NCBI GenBank assembly: GCA_903930095.1
Contig: CAIYXE010000619.1
Span: forward strand, 1-13,678
Direction of reading: 5' to 3'
Length of the DNA: 13,678 nt
From: an uncultured Hyphomicrobiales bacterium
GTDB lineage: Bacteria > Pseudomonadota > Alphaproteobacteria > Rhizobiales > Aestuariivirgaceae
A program made the position numbers and the translations under genes. Positions within the stretch are counted from its first letter, which is position 1, and each line of letters starts with the position of its first letter. Of this stretch, positions 1-7,178 are shown piece after piece. A model generated the notes under the pieces. It was given only the letters and a program-made list of their open reading frames with translations, had not been told where the DNA came from and ran no database searches.

Positions 1-1
1 C

Positions 2-124
2 CCACTCACCCGCTGGGACTTCGGCGAGGTGCATGGGGTGGGTGAATCGAAGCTGCAGCAGTTCGCCGAGATCTTCCTCACCGAGATCCGCGCCCACCTG
101 CAGGATGCGCGTGGAGTTGCCTGA
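2..124 (+). CDS. recQ: RecQ-like ATP-dependent DNA helicase, C-terminal end (HRDC domain), partial
   Basis: Only the last 40 codons lie in the window; the gene begins upstream. The frame starts at base 2 and ends with TGA at 122-124. The peptide contains GVGESKLQQFAEIFLTEIRAH, which matches the final helices of an HRDC domain (family pattern GVG..KLe.yg..fl..I.ah), the nucleic-acid-binding module at the C-terminus of RecQ helicases. RecQ unwinds DNA in recombination and fork repair. HRDC also occurs in RNase D and a few other proteins, but the short tail after the domain and its position at the very C-terminus fit RecQ best. The MATE gene starts 48 bases downstream on the same strand. Identification rests on a short segment, so it is moderately confident. 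Confidence 0.65.
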   Translation, partial: PLTRWDFGEVHGVGESKLQQFAEIFLTEIRAHLQDARGVA

Positions 125-172
125 GGCGGGTGCGTCGGGCTAATCCCTCAGCCCGCAACCAGGATAGATATA

Positions 173-1525
173 TTGAAACCTTCCCGCCTGCTCGAGACGA
201 AGGCGCTGCTCGTCATCGCCATGCCGCTGATCTTCGCTTATCTGGCGGATGTGCTGATGATCATCACCGCCAAGATGGTGGTGGGACGGCTCGGCGCCAT
301 GGAACTCGCCGCGGCGGGCATCTCCACCGATCTCTCCTACCAGATGTGCATCGTGCTGATGGGGTTCTTCTCGGTGGTGGGCGTGCTGGTGTCCGAGGCG
401 CTGGGCGCCCTCAAGCGCGAGCGGGCGGTGCCGGATTTGATCCGTGGCATGGTGCTGGCGGGGCTCCTGGGTCTTGCCGCCTCCGTCGTCGTCCTCAACC
501 TCGGCACCGTGCTGCGGGTGACGGGGCAGGACCCGGAGGTGATCCGCATGGCCGAGCCCTATTACCGGGCCTTTGCCTTCGCCATGTTGCCCATCATCTG
601 GTTCGGCGTGCTGAGGAGTTTCGTCGCGGCGTTGATGAAGACGGGCTTCGTGCTGGCGATCACCGTCATTACCGTGGCGCTCAACTACCTTCTCATGCAG
701 GGGCTGGTGCATGGCAGCTTCGGCCTGCCGCGGCTTGGCATCGAAGGCGCTGGCATCGCCTGGGCCGTGTCCATGTGGTTCAAGTTCCTGTGCCTTGCGG
801 CCTATACGCTCTGGCTGGTGCGCCAGCAGCGGCTGCCGCTGCATGAGGGAAGCATCGGCGGGCCGCGGGACTTTGGCCCGCTGGTGCGGCTCGGCCTGCC
901 GGTTGCTGGCATCGTGGCGCTCGAGTCCGGGCTCTTCGCGGCGACCGCACTTCTTTCAGGCACGATGGGCGCCATTGAACTCGCCTCATACCAGATCGTG
1001 ATGGGCTGGATCGCCATTCCCTTCGTCATCTCGCTCGGCATTTCGGAGGCGGCGATGGTGCGCGTTGCCTATTTCGCCGGCGCCCGGAACCCGGCGGCGG
1101 CACGGCAGGCGGGCAATCTGGGCATGGTGATCGGCGTGGCCGTGCCGCTGGTGCTGGTGCTGATCCCCGTGCTGATGCCGGAATTCCTGACCCGGATCTT
1201 CCTCGATCCCGCTGACCCGCAATATGCGCAGATCGCGGCGCTGACGGCGGTGCTGCTGGTGATCGCTGCGGTCTTCCAGGTGTTCGACGGGCTGCAGGTG
1301 ATCGCGTCCCACGCGCTGCGCGGCTTGCGGGACGCTGGCGTGCCGCTGGTCATTGCCGGCATCGGCTACTGGCTGGTGGGCCTCGGCAGCGGCTATGTTC
1401 TGGGCTTCACACTGGGCTGGGGCGCGCCGGGCCTCTGGTGGGGCCTCGCCACAGGCCTCGCCCTCACGGCCATCCTGCTGGCCTGGCGCTTCGAAGTGCT
1501 CGCGAAGCGTCAGTTGCTGGAGTGA
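173..1525 (+). CDS. MATE family multidrug efflux transporter
   Basis: A 450-residue, strongly hydrophobic protein with about 12 predicted membrane segments arranged as two similar halves, as expected for MATE (NorM/DinF-type) antiporters, which export cationic drugs and metabolites in exchange for Na+ or H+. The first helix contains IAMPLIFAYLADVLMIITAKMVVGRLG, the usual position of the MATE motif P-[LI]-[IF]..l....d..mvGrlg. The length is normal for the family (about 440-470). The start is a TTG at 173, chosen because AGGA (161-164) lies 8 bases upstream and the N-terminus then begins just before helix 1; no ATG gives a better fit. It follows recQ by 48 bases on the same strand and may share its transcript. 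Its 3' end overlaps the convergent YkgJ-type gene by 16 bases. The substrate cannot be told from sequence. Confidence 0.9.
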   Translation: MKPSRLLETKALLVIAMPLIFAYLADVLMIITAKMVVGRLGAMELAAAGISTDLSYQMCIVLMGFFSVVGVLVSEALGALKRERAVPDLIRGMVLAGLLGLAASVVVLNLGTVLRVTGQDPEVIRMAEPYYRAFAFAMLPIIWFGVLRSFVAALMKTGFVLAITVITVALNYLLMQGLVHGSFGLPRLGIEGAGIAWAVSMWFKFLCLAAYTLWLVRQQRLPLHEGSIGGPRDFGPLVRLGLPVAGIVALESGLFAATALLSGTMGAIELASYQIVMGWIAIPFVISLGISEAAMVRVAYFAGARNPAAARQAGNLGMVIGVAVPLVLVLIPVLMPEFLTRIFLDPADPQYAQIAALTAVLLVIAAVFQVFDGLQVIASHALRGLRDAGVPLVIAGIGYWLVGLGSGYVLGFTLGWGAPGLWWGLATGLALTAILLAWRFEVLAKRQLLE

Positions 1526-1887
1526 TCGGTGGTCGAGATGTAGGTCTCGTCTTCCTGGCCTGAACGCTCGAAGGACAGGAAGTCATAGTATCCGCAGCGG
1601 CCCTCGCCCGGGAAAATCCGGCAGGTCGACGGCCTCGCGAGATAGATGCCGCAACGCCGCTCCTTCGTGTCGAAGAACTGGCAGATCTTGCCGAAATGCG
1701 GGTCGGCCTTGCGGCGCATGATCCGCTTGTAGCCGTGGGCTGACTTGAAATACTTCTTCTCGGCCTGCTTCAGCGGAAGGCCAAAATGCCTGGCGATGCG
1801 TTCCGCGTCGCGGTCCTTCGCCTCGATCACGGGGTAGGAGCAGCAATAGCCGGGGCATTTCAGGCAATCATATTTCTTGGCGGGCAT
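1510..1887 (-). CDS. YkgJ-type CxxCxxxCC zinc/iron-chelating cluster protein
   Basis: A 125-residue protein with the cysteine cluster C8-x2-C11-x3-C15-C16 (CLKCPGYCC) at the N-terminus, followed by further cysteines in CQFFD, RRCGIY, STCRIFP and GRCGYY. This is the pattern of the CxxCxxCC (PF03692, YkgJ-like) family, proposed to bind zinc or an iron-sulfur cluster; its cellular role is generally unknown. The start is taken as ATG at 1887 because the cysteine cluster then begins at residue 8 as in relatives. An in-frame start at 1944 would overlap the end of the LysR gene and add 19 unrelated residues. The gene lies 31 bases after the LysR gene on the same strand and may be co-transcribed. It ends 16 bases inside the MATE gene, so there is no room for a separate terminator. 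Confidence 0.82.
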   Translation of the reverse strand: MPAKKYDCLKCPGYCCSYPVIEAKDRDAERIARHFGLPLKQAEKKYFKSAHGYKRIMRRKADPHFGKICQFFDTKERRCGIYLARPSTCRIFPGEGRCGYYDFLSFERSGQEDETYISTTDHSSN

Positions 1888-1918
1888 GGGTCTCGATTCC
1901 GATGAAGCTGGCGTGAGG

Positions 1919-2866
1919 CTAGGACGAGACAGGCCTTGCCGCAACGGCTGCGGGCTTCTGCCCGGTCAGCTGGGCAAATTTCCTGTTGGTATCCGCGATC
2001 TCGCCCATCAGCCACTCGCGGAAGGCACGCACCGGCGGCGTCTCCTTCTGCCCTTTGCCGCGCACGATCCAGTAATGCCAGTGGTCCTTCATGTCGAAGC
2101 CGAAGGGGCGGACCAGCCAGCCGTCAAGCAGGGCGTCGGTCGCCAGCACCTGGTCGGCGAGGGCGAAACCCTGGCCCGCCTCGGCGGCCTCGATGGCGAG
2201 GTGATTCTGGAATACGGTGCCGCGCCAGTCCTCCACGCCGGAGACGCCCGCGGCTGAGAGCCAGTCGGCCCACCACTGCTTTCGCGATTCATGGAGAAGG
2301 TTGAAGGCGGCAAGGTCCGGAGGCTTGAGCGCGTCGCGCCCCTTGAGCAGCTTTGGTGCGCAGACGGGGAAGATCATCGCATCGGTCAGCTTGGCTGCCT
2401 CGACGTCGCTCCAGGTGCCCGCGCCATAGCGGATGCCGACGTCAGCCTCGCCGGAGCGGAAATCCGCCAGCCTGCTGGTCGGGTCGATGGCGAGTTCGAT
2501 GTCCGGGTGGAGCTCGTTGAAGCGCCCGAGCCGCGGCACCAGCCAGCGTGAGGCGATGGAGGGTTCGACCGTCACCTTCAACTGCCGCACGTCGCCCACG
2601 GCAGCGGCCTCGCGCGTGGCATCGGCCAGTTCGTCAAAGAGGGGCGTCAGGCGCAGGGCGAAGCGTTTGCCGGCGTCCGTCAGTTCAACGCCGCGGCCGG
2701 TACGGTGGAAGAGTTCCGTTCCCAGCCATTCCTCCAGGTCACGCACATGCCGGCTGATGGCGGCGTGGGTCACGAACAGCTCGGCCGCAGCGTCTGTAAA
2801 GCTTTCGAGCCGGGCGGCGGCCTCAAAGGCCTTGAGCGCATTCAGCGATGGAAGGCGTCGTCCCAT
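1919..2866 (-). CDS. LysR family transcriptional regulator, GcvA-like
   Basis: A 315-residue LysR-type regulator. The N-terminal winged helix-turn-helix spans about residues 6-64, with the pattern LNALKAFEAAARLESFTDAAAELFVTHAAISRHVRDLEEWLGTELFHRTGRG. The opening RRLPSLNALKAFEAAAR and the sensor domain (about 92-300) are typical of the GcvA subgroup, named after the glycine-cleavage activator, though members control many different genes. The effector cannot be predicted. The start is the ATG at 2866; an upstream in-frame ATG at 2875 is followed at once by TGA. The gene is divergent from a 51-residue gene beginning at 2986, with a palindromic LTTR-type site between them, so it may control that gene and itself. 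The YkgJ-type gene follows 31 bases downstream. Confidence 0.93.
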   Translation of the reverse strand: MGRRLPSLNALKAFEAAARLESFTDAAAELFVTHAAISRHVRDLEEWLGTELFHRTGRGVELTDAGKRFALRLTPLFDELADATREAAAVGDVRQLKVTVEPSIASRWLVPRLGRFNELHPDIELAIDPTSRLADFRSGEADVGIRYGAGTWSDVEAAKLTDAMIFPVCAPKLLKGRDALKPPDLAAFNLLHESRKQWWADWLSAAGVSGVEDWRGTVFQNHLAIEAAEAGQGFALADQVLATDALLDGWLVRPFGFDMKDHWHYWIVRGKGQKETPPVRAFREWLMGEIADTNRKFAQLTGQKPAAVAARPVSS

Positions 2867-2874
2867 AGGTCACA

Positions 2875-2891
2875 TGTAAGTTTTTGTTACA
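2875..2891. promoter_or_regulatory. LTTR-box-like palindrome between LysR gene and small ORF
   Basis: TGTAAGTTTTTGTTACA has perfect 5-base inverted arms (TGTAA/TTACA) around a 7-base centre and contains the T-N11-A signature (T2877, A2889) of LysR-type operators. It lies 8 bases before the ATG of the GcvA-like regulator and about 95 bases before the divergent small gene, the usual place for an LTTR site. A second weaker dyad, GGCA-N11-TGCC, sits at 2892-2910. Binding is inferred only. Confidence 0.45.
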
Positions 2892-2894
2892 GGC

Positions 2895-2923
2895 ACTGTA
2901 GATTAATGCCGTTTGTGCTGCAA
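2895..2923 (-). promoter_or_regulatory. Putative sigma-70 type promoter of the LysR gene
   Basis: Read on the minus strand, TTGCAG (2923-2918) and TACAGT (2900-2895) are separated by exactly 17 bases and face the LysR gene. The predicted start point falls around 2888, inside the palindrome at 2875-2891, an arrangement that would allow autorepression. The -35 hexamer is a weak match (TTG only), so this is a plausible reading and not a firm one. Confidence 0.35.
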
Positions 2924-2985
2924 GAGCGAAAGGCGCATAGATAGGGCGTTCAAGAGAAGCCGGCCAACGGCCAAGGAGAAAGATC

Positions 2986-3141
2986 ATGAACTGGATTTTC
3001 GACGCTTACACAAATGTTTACCAGACTGCCATGATGCAGTCACACAACCCGAAGCAAAATGCTGCACCTGCGAAGGAGCACATCCATGCCGGTCTTCCTG
3101 CCAAGCGAGTCCCGCTGTTCGGGCTGCTCGGCCGCCGCTGA
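2986..3141 (+). CDS. Small protein of 51 residues, function unknown
   Basis: A short gene reading MNWIFDAYTNVYQTAMMQSH at its start and RVPLFGLLGRR at its end, terminated by TGA at 3139-3141. It is supported by a strong ribosome binding site (AAGGAG, 2973-2978) 7 bases before the ATG, by its place divergent from a LysR regulator with a palindromic operator between, and by ending 11 bases before the convergent rid gene, so it fills the gap neatly. The N-terminus is aromatic and may be amphipathic; the middle is hydrophilic with Lys, Gln and Asn; the tail is basic and hydrophobic. There is no signal peptide, cysteine or clear membrane helix. I do not recognise a family. A leader peptide or small regulatory or membrane-associated protein is possible, but nothing in the sequence decides this. 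Confidence 0.7.
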   Translation: MNWIFDAYTNVYQTAMMQSHNPKQNAAPAKEHIHAGLPAKRVPLFGLLGRR

Positions 3142-3162
3142 GCCTCACCGTTTCAGGAGGCT
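3141..3162. terminator. Possible short hairpin between converging genes
   Basis: AGCCTC (3141-3146) and GAGGCT (3157-3162) form a perfect 6-base stem with a 10-base loop, exactly between the stop codons of the small gene and the convergent rid gene. It could act on transcripts from both sides, but no T-run follows on either strand, so a terminator role is weakly supported. Confidence 0.25.
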
Positions 3163-3572
3163 TCGGCTGATGTGGCCGGGGCCTCTGCCTCAGCCGCAGC
3201 CACCAGGTCAACCTCGACCACCAGCCGCGCATCCGCCAGGCCTGCCACGATCAGAAGCGTTGCGGCGGGCTTATGGCCCTGCATGAAGCGGTCGCGCGTT
3301 TCACGGTAGAGCGCAATGTGCGCAGAGTCGGTGATGTAGACATGGGCGTCCACCACGTTCCGGTGGTCCATGCCGGCGGCGGCGAGCACGGCCATGGCAT
3401 TTTCCCAGGCGAGTTCATGCTGGCGCGCCGGATCAGCCGGGATGTCTCCGGACACGGTCACGCCGATCTGCCCCGAGACATGCACCACCCGGTGACCTGG
3501 CGGGATTTCCATACCCTGCGCATAGGCTGAGAAGGGCTTCGGGGCTTTGCTGGTCTCGATCGGCCTGAGCAT
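3153..3572 (-). CDS. Rid family (YjgF/YER057c/UK114) protein lacking the usual catalytic arginine
   Basis: A 139-residue protein with the Rid fold: SAYAQGMEIPPGHRVVHVSGQIGV near the N-terminus, a helix with LAWENAMAVLAAAGMDHRNVVDAHVYITD in the middle and a final strand ARLVVEVDLVAA. True RidA enzymes hydrolyse reactive enamines and imines, such as 2-aminoacrylate, and use an arginine (Arg105 in E. coli, in PARSCVEV). Here the equivalent stretch is KPAATLLIV, so alanine or threonine replaces it. This points to one of the Rid subfamilies without deaminase activity of that kind. The last residues (EAEAPATSAEAS) are a variable tail. The start at 3572 has GAGGGA about 9 bases upstream. The gene is divergent from ssb, and the SOS box lies 45 bases before its start codon. 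Confidence 0.85.
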   Translation of the reverse strand: MLRPIETSKAPKPFSAYAQGMEIPPGHRVVHVSGQIGVTVSGDIPADPARQHELAWENAMAVLAAAGMDHRNVVDAHVYITDSAHIALYRETRDRFMQGHKPAATLLIVAGLADARLVVEVDLVAAAEAEAPATSAEAS

Positions 3573-3608
3573 CGGGATCTTCCCTCACAAAAAGTCAGCA
3601 TACCGGGC

Positions 3609-3637
3609 TTGTCCTGGAACAAAAAGAGAACTATAAG
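3609..3637 (+). promoter_or_regulatory. Promoter of ssb
   Basis: TTGTCC (3609-3614) and TATAAG (3632-3637) are separated by exactly 17 bases and face ssb, giving a predicted start near 3644 and a leader of about 75 bases. The spacer is occupied by the SOS box at 3617-3631. The ssb ribosome binding site is GGGAG at 3705-3709. Confidence 0.6.
3617..3631. promoter_or_regulatory. LexA binding site (alphaproteobacterial SOS box)
   Basis: GAACaaaaagaGAAC is an exact match to the GAAC-N7-GAAC (equivalently GTTC-N7-GTTC) direct-repeat box bound by LexA in alphaproteobacteria, as described for Rhodobacter and rhizobia. It fills the spacer between the -35 and -10 of the ssb promoter, where bound LexA would block RNA polymerase, so ssb should be induced by DNA damage. 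It is also 45 bases upstream of the divergent rid gene and might affect that gene too. Confidence 0.8.
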
Positions 3638-3719
3638 CGATGTGGATAAGGTCCTAAGCGTTGCTGTGCCGGTGCGGGGCTTTGACTAGGGTGCGCGGGA
3701 AACAGGGAGTTTTGGTGTC

Positions 3720-4214
3720 ATGGCTGGATCGGTGAACAAGGTCATTCTGGTGGGCAACCTCGGCCGTGACCCGGAAGTGCGTCACACGCAGGATGGCAAG
3801 CCCATCGTCAATCTCTCGCTGGCGACGTCCGAAACCTGGCGCGACCGCAACACGGGCGAGCGCAAGGAGAAGACCGAGTGGCACCGCGTGGTGATCTTCA
3901 ACGAGGGCCTCGCCAAGGTGGCGGAGCAGTACCTGAAGAAGGGCTCGACCGTTTACATCGAAGGCCAGCTGCAAACGCGCAAATACACCGACAAGGACGG
4001 TGTCGAGAAGTACTCGACCGAGGTTGTGCTGCAGGGCTTCAACAGCACCCTCACCATGATTGGCGGCCGCGGTGGCGCGGGCGAGGGTGCCGGAGGCGGC
4101 TTTGGCGGCGGCAATGATGAGTTCGGTCAGTCGAGCCCGATGGAGCGCCCGCGCATGGGCGGCGCCAAGGCCCAGATTCCGTCCCGTGACCTCGATGACG
4201 AGGTACCGTTCTGA
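3720..4214 (+). CDS. ssb: Single-stranded DNA-binding protein
   Basis: A 164-residue SSB that coats single-stranded DNA during replication, repair and recombination and recruits partner proteins. The OB-fold domain covers about residues 1-113: [20 protein letters not shown], the DNA-stacking aromatics W40, W54 and F60, and [14 protein letters not shown] flexible Gly-rich linker (about 115-155) follows. The C-terminal tip DLDDEVPF is the acidic partner-binding tail (consensus DDxIPF, here with Val). Length and layout are standard. The start has GGGAG 10 bases upstream. A LexA-type box in the promoter indicates SOS control. gyrA follows on the same strand after about 170 bases and may also have its own promoter. 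Confidence 0.97.
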   Translation: MAGSVNKVILVGNLGRDPEVRHTQDGKPIVNLSLATSETWRDRNTGERKEKTEWHRVVIFNEGLAKVAEQYLKKGSTVYIEGQLQTRKYTDKDGVEKYSTEVVLQGFNSTLTMIGGRGGAGEGAGGGFGGGNDEFGQSSPMERPRMGGAKAQIPSRDLDDEVPF

Positions 4215-4349
4215 AGGCTGCCGGGAGGGCTGTTTCCTGCTTATTCGGGAATCGCGGTTTAGGCCGGAAAATCAACAGCTTTTCATTGTAACGGCAGGCC
4301 TCACCACGTAAGTTGGGATGGCCGCCGAATCGCTGCTTTTCTGGCAGTG

Positions 4350-4370
4350 GTCCGGCCGGTCTTGCCGGAC
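4350..4370 (+). other. Hairpin just upstream of gyrA start
   Basis: GTCCGGC (4350-4356) and GCCGGAC (4364-4370) form a perfect 7-base stem with a 7-base loop, 18 bases before the preferred GTG start of gyrA. No T-run follows, so it does not look like an intrinsic terminator of ssb; it would fold in the gyrA leader. The rest of the ssb-gyrA gap shows no clear feature; a weak TTGTAA-N17-TAAGTT pair around 4285-4315 could be a gyrA promoter. Confidence 0.4.
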
Positions 4371-4388
4371 ATTATTCACAGGTTCTCC

Positions 4389-7103
4389 GTGGCCGATACC
4401 GACGACGAGAAGGGCGCGAAACCGCCTTCCAATCCTTCCGAGATTTCGCCGATCTCCATCGAAGACGAGATGCGCAGGAGCTATCTCGATTACGCCATGA
4501 GCGTGATCGTGAGCCGCGCGCTGCCCGATGTGCGCGACGGGTTGAAGCCGGTCCACCGCCGTATCCTGTTCTCGATGAACGAGAATGGCTATGACTGGAA
4601 CAAGGCCTACCGCAAGTCGGCGCGCATCGTGGGCGACGTCATCGGTAAGTATCATCCGCATGGCGACCAGTCGATTTACGACGCTCTGGTGCGCATGGCG
4701 CAGGACTTCTCCCTCAGGCTGCCGCTGATCGACGGGCAGGGCAATTTCGGCTCGATCGACGGCGACCCGCCGGCGGCCATGCGCTACACCGAATCCCGCA
4801 TGGCCAAGGTGGCGCACGCGCTGCTGGAGGACATCGACAAGGACACGGTCGAGTTCCAGGCCAACTATGACAATTCCGAGCGCGAACCGACCGTTCTTCC
4901 GGCGCGCTTCCCCAATTTGCTGGTGAATGGCTCGGGCGGCATCGCGGTGGGCATGGCCACCAACATGGCGCCCCATAATCTGGGCGAAGTGATCGACGCC
5001 TGCATGGCGGTGATCGACAATCCCGCCATCGCCATCGATGACCTGATCGAGATCATTCCGGGGCCGGACTTTCCCACGGGCGGGCTCATCCTCGGCCGCG
5101 TTGGCATCAAGTCGGCCGCGCATACCGGCCGCGGCTCTGTCGTCATGCGCGCCAAGGTGCACACAGAGGAAATCCGCAAAGAGCGCGAAGCGCTCATCAT
5201 TTCCGAAATCCCCTATCAGGTGAACAAGGCGCTGATGATCGAGCGCATCGCGGACCTCGTGCGCGAGAAGAAGCTCGAGGGTATTTCCGACATCCGCGAC
5301 GAATCCGACCGGGACGGCATGCGCGTGGTGATCGAGCTGAAGCGCGACGCGATGGCCGACATCGTGCTGAACCAGCTTTACCGCTTCACGCCGCTGCAAT
5401 CGACCTTCGGCATCAACAACGTCTGCCTCACCGGCGGCCGGCCCGAACTCCTGAACCTGAAGGACCTGCTGCAGGCCTTCCTCGCCTTCCGCGAGGAGGT
5501 GGTGACGCGGCGCACCAAGTTCCTGCTCACCAAGGCGCGGGACCGCGCACATGTGTTGGTGGGCCTGGCGATCGCGGTGGCCAACATCGACGAGGTGATC
5601 AGGCTCATCCGCACATCGAAGGATGCAGCGGAAGCCCGCGAGGCCCTGATGGGGCGTGACTGGCCGGCCAAGGACATGGCGCCGCTCATCGCGCTGATCG
5701 CCGATCCGCGCCATGGACTGACGGAGGAGGGCGCCTATCGCCTGTCCGAAGAGCAGGCCCGCGCCATTCTGGAACTTCGCCTGCAGCGCCTCACGGCGCT
5801 CGGCCGTGACGAGATCGCGGAGGAACTGCAGACGCTCGCCACCGAGATTGCGGATTATCTCCAGATCCTGCGTTCGCGCGCCCGCGTCATGGGCATCATC
5901 AAGGACGAGCTTTCCGCCATCAAGACGGAGTTCGCCACGCCGCGCCGCACCGTCATCATGGAGAATGAGGGCGAGGTCGAGGATGAAGACCTCATCCAGC
6001 GCGAGGACATGGTCATCACGGTCAGCCATGCGGGCTATGTGAAGCGCGTGCCGCTTTCCACCTACCGCTCGCAGAAGCGCGGTGGCAAGGGCAGGGGTGT
6101 CGGCGGCACCAGGGAAGAGGATTTCGTCACCAAGCTCTTCGTGGCCAGCACGCACACACCAATTCTGTTCTTCTCTTCCGCCGGCATGGTCTACCGCCTC
6201 AAGGTGTGGCGCCTGCCGCTGGGAACGCCCCAGTCGCGCGGCAAGGCCCTCATCAACCTGCTGCCACTGCAGCAGGACGAGCGCATCACCACCATCCTGC
6301 CGATGCCGGAAGATGCATCCACCGCGACTGGCCAGCAGCTGATGTTCGCCACGCGCTCCGGCACGGTCAGGCGCAACGAGATGTCGGACTTCGAGCAGAT
6401 CAACCGTTCAGGCAAGATCGCCATGAAGCTCGACGAGGGCGACATGATCGCCGGCGTCGGGATCTGCACGGCGTCGGACGACGTGATGCTGACCACGGCC
6501 CAGGGCCAGTGCATCCGCTTCCCCGTCGACGATGTGCGCGTCTTCAAGGGCCGCGACTCGACGGGTGTGCGCGGCATCAGGCTTGAGGACGGTGACCACC
6601 TGATCTCCATGTCGATCCTGCGCCATGTGGAGGCGAGCGCCGATGAGCGGGTGGCCTTCCTCAAGATGTCGCGTGCCGTGGCGGGCGAGGAATCGGACAT
6701 CAATGGCGGCGACGAGGAGGCTACGGCCGAGGCGACGATCAGCCAGGAGCGCTATGTCGAGATGGGGGCGGCCGAGCAGACGATCCTGACGGTTTCCGCC
6801 AATGGCTATGGCAAGCGCACCTCGTCCTATGAATACCGCATCACCGGCCGCGGCGGCAAAGGCATCGTCGCCATGGCGGTGAACGAGCGGAACGGCCCGC
6901 TGGTGGCGAGTTTCCCCGTGGAGAACGAGGACCAGATCATGCTGGTGACGGACGGCGGGCAGCTCATCCGCTGCCCGGTGGCCGGCATCGGCAAGAAGGG
7001 CCGCTCCACCCAGGGCGTCATCGTCTTCGACGTGGCCGATGACGAGCATGTCGTCTCTGTCGAGCACATCACGGATGTGGAGGAAGAGGGGGGCGAGGCC
7101 TGA
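4389..7103 (+). CDS. gyrA: DNA gyrase subunit A
   Basis: Subunit A of gyrase, which with GyrB introduces negative supercoils. With the GTG at 4389 as start the protein has 904 residues and begins [16 protein letters not shown], like other alphaproteobacterial GyrAs; an in-frame GTG at 4347 would add 14 residues running through the upstream hairpin and looks less likely. The catalytic tyrosine is Y133 in AAMRYTE. The quinolone region reads [20 protein letters not shown]94 stands at E. coli Ser83 and D98 at Asp87. The GyrA box QKRGGKG (562-568) opens the C-terminal DNA-wrapping beta-pinwheel and separates gyrase from ParC. An acidic insert (about 770-795, rich in Glu, Asp and Ala) lies between blades, and the end is acidic (DVEEEGGEA). 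The coaD gene follows after 75 bases. Confidence 0.98.
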   Translation: MADTDDEKGAKPPSNPSEISPISIEDEMRRSYLDYAMSVIVSRALPDVRDGLKPVHRRILFSMNENGYDWNKAYRKSARIVGDVIGKYHPHGDQSIYDALVRMAQDFSLRLPLIDGQGNFGSIDGDPPAAMRYTESRMAKVAHALLEDIDKDTVEFQANYDNSEREPTVLPARFPNLLVNGSGGIAVGMATNMAPHNLGEVIDACMAVIDNPAIAIDDLIEIIPGPDFPTGGLILGRVGIKSAAHTGRGSVVMRAKVHTEEIRKEREALIISEIPYQVNKALMIERIADLVREKKLEGISDIRDESDRDGMRVVIELKRDAMADIVLNQLYRFTPLQSTFGINNVCLTGGRPELLNLKDLLQAFLAFREEVVTRRTKFLLTKARDRAHVLVGLAIAVANIDEVIRLIRTSKDAAEAREALMGRDWPAKDMAPLIALIADPRHGLTEEGAYRLSEEQARAILELRLQRLTALGRDEIAEELQTLATEIADYLQILRSRARVMGIIKDELSAIKTEFATPRRTVIMENEGEVEDEDLIQREDMVITVSHAGYVKRVPLSTYRSQKRGGKGRGVGGTREEDFVTKLFVASTHTPILFFSSAGMVYRLKVWRLPLGTPQSRGKALINLLPLQQDERITTILPMPEDASTATGQQLMFATRSGTVRRNEMSDFEQINRSGKIAMKLDEGDMIAGVGICTASDDVMLTTAQGQCIRFPVDDVRVFKGRDSTGVRGIRLEDGDHLISMSILRHVEASADERVAFLKMSRAVAGEESDINGGDEEATAEATISQERYVEMGAAEQTILTVSANGYGKRTSSYEYRITGRGGKGIVAMAVNERNGPLVASFPVENEDQIMLVTDGGQLIRCPVAGIGKKGRSTQGVIVFDVADDEHVVSVEHITDVEEEGGEA

Positions 7104-7178
7104 CGCCGCTTGCCCTTCGCTTGCCGTGACGTGCCGTCTGTGGCTAGCTGGCAGAATGGCATTGAGGGGTCGCTGAAC

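Noticed and set aside
1888..1944. Longer start for the YkgJ-type protein
   Set aside because: It would overlap the LysR 3' end and add 19 residues unlike the family; the ATG at 1887 places the cysteine cluster at the usual distance.
4272..6155. A 627-codon open frame on the minus strand opposite gyrA
   Set aside because: It is antisense to well-conserved gyrA, is very rich in His, Asp and Arg and resembles no family. Such long antisense frames are common in GC-rich genes.
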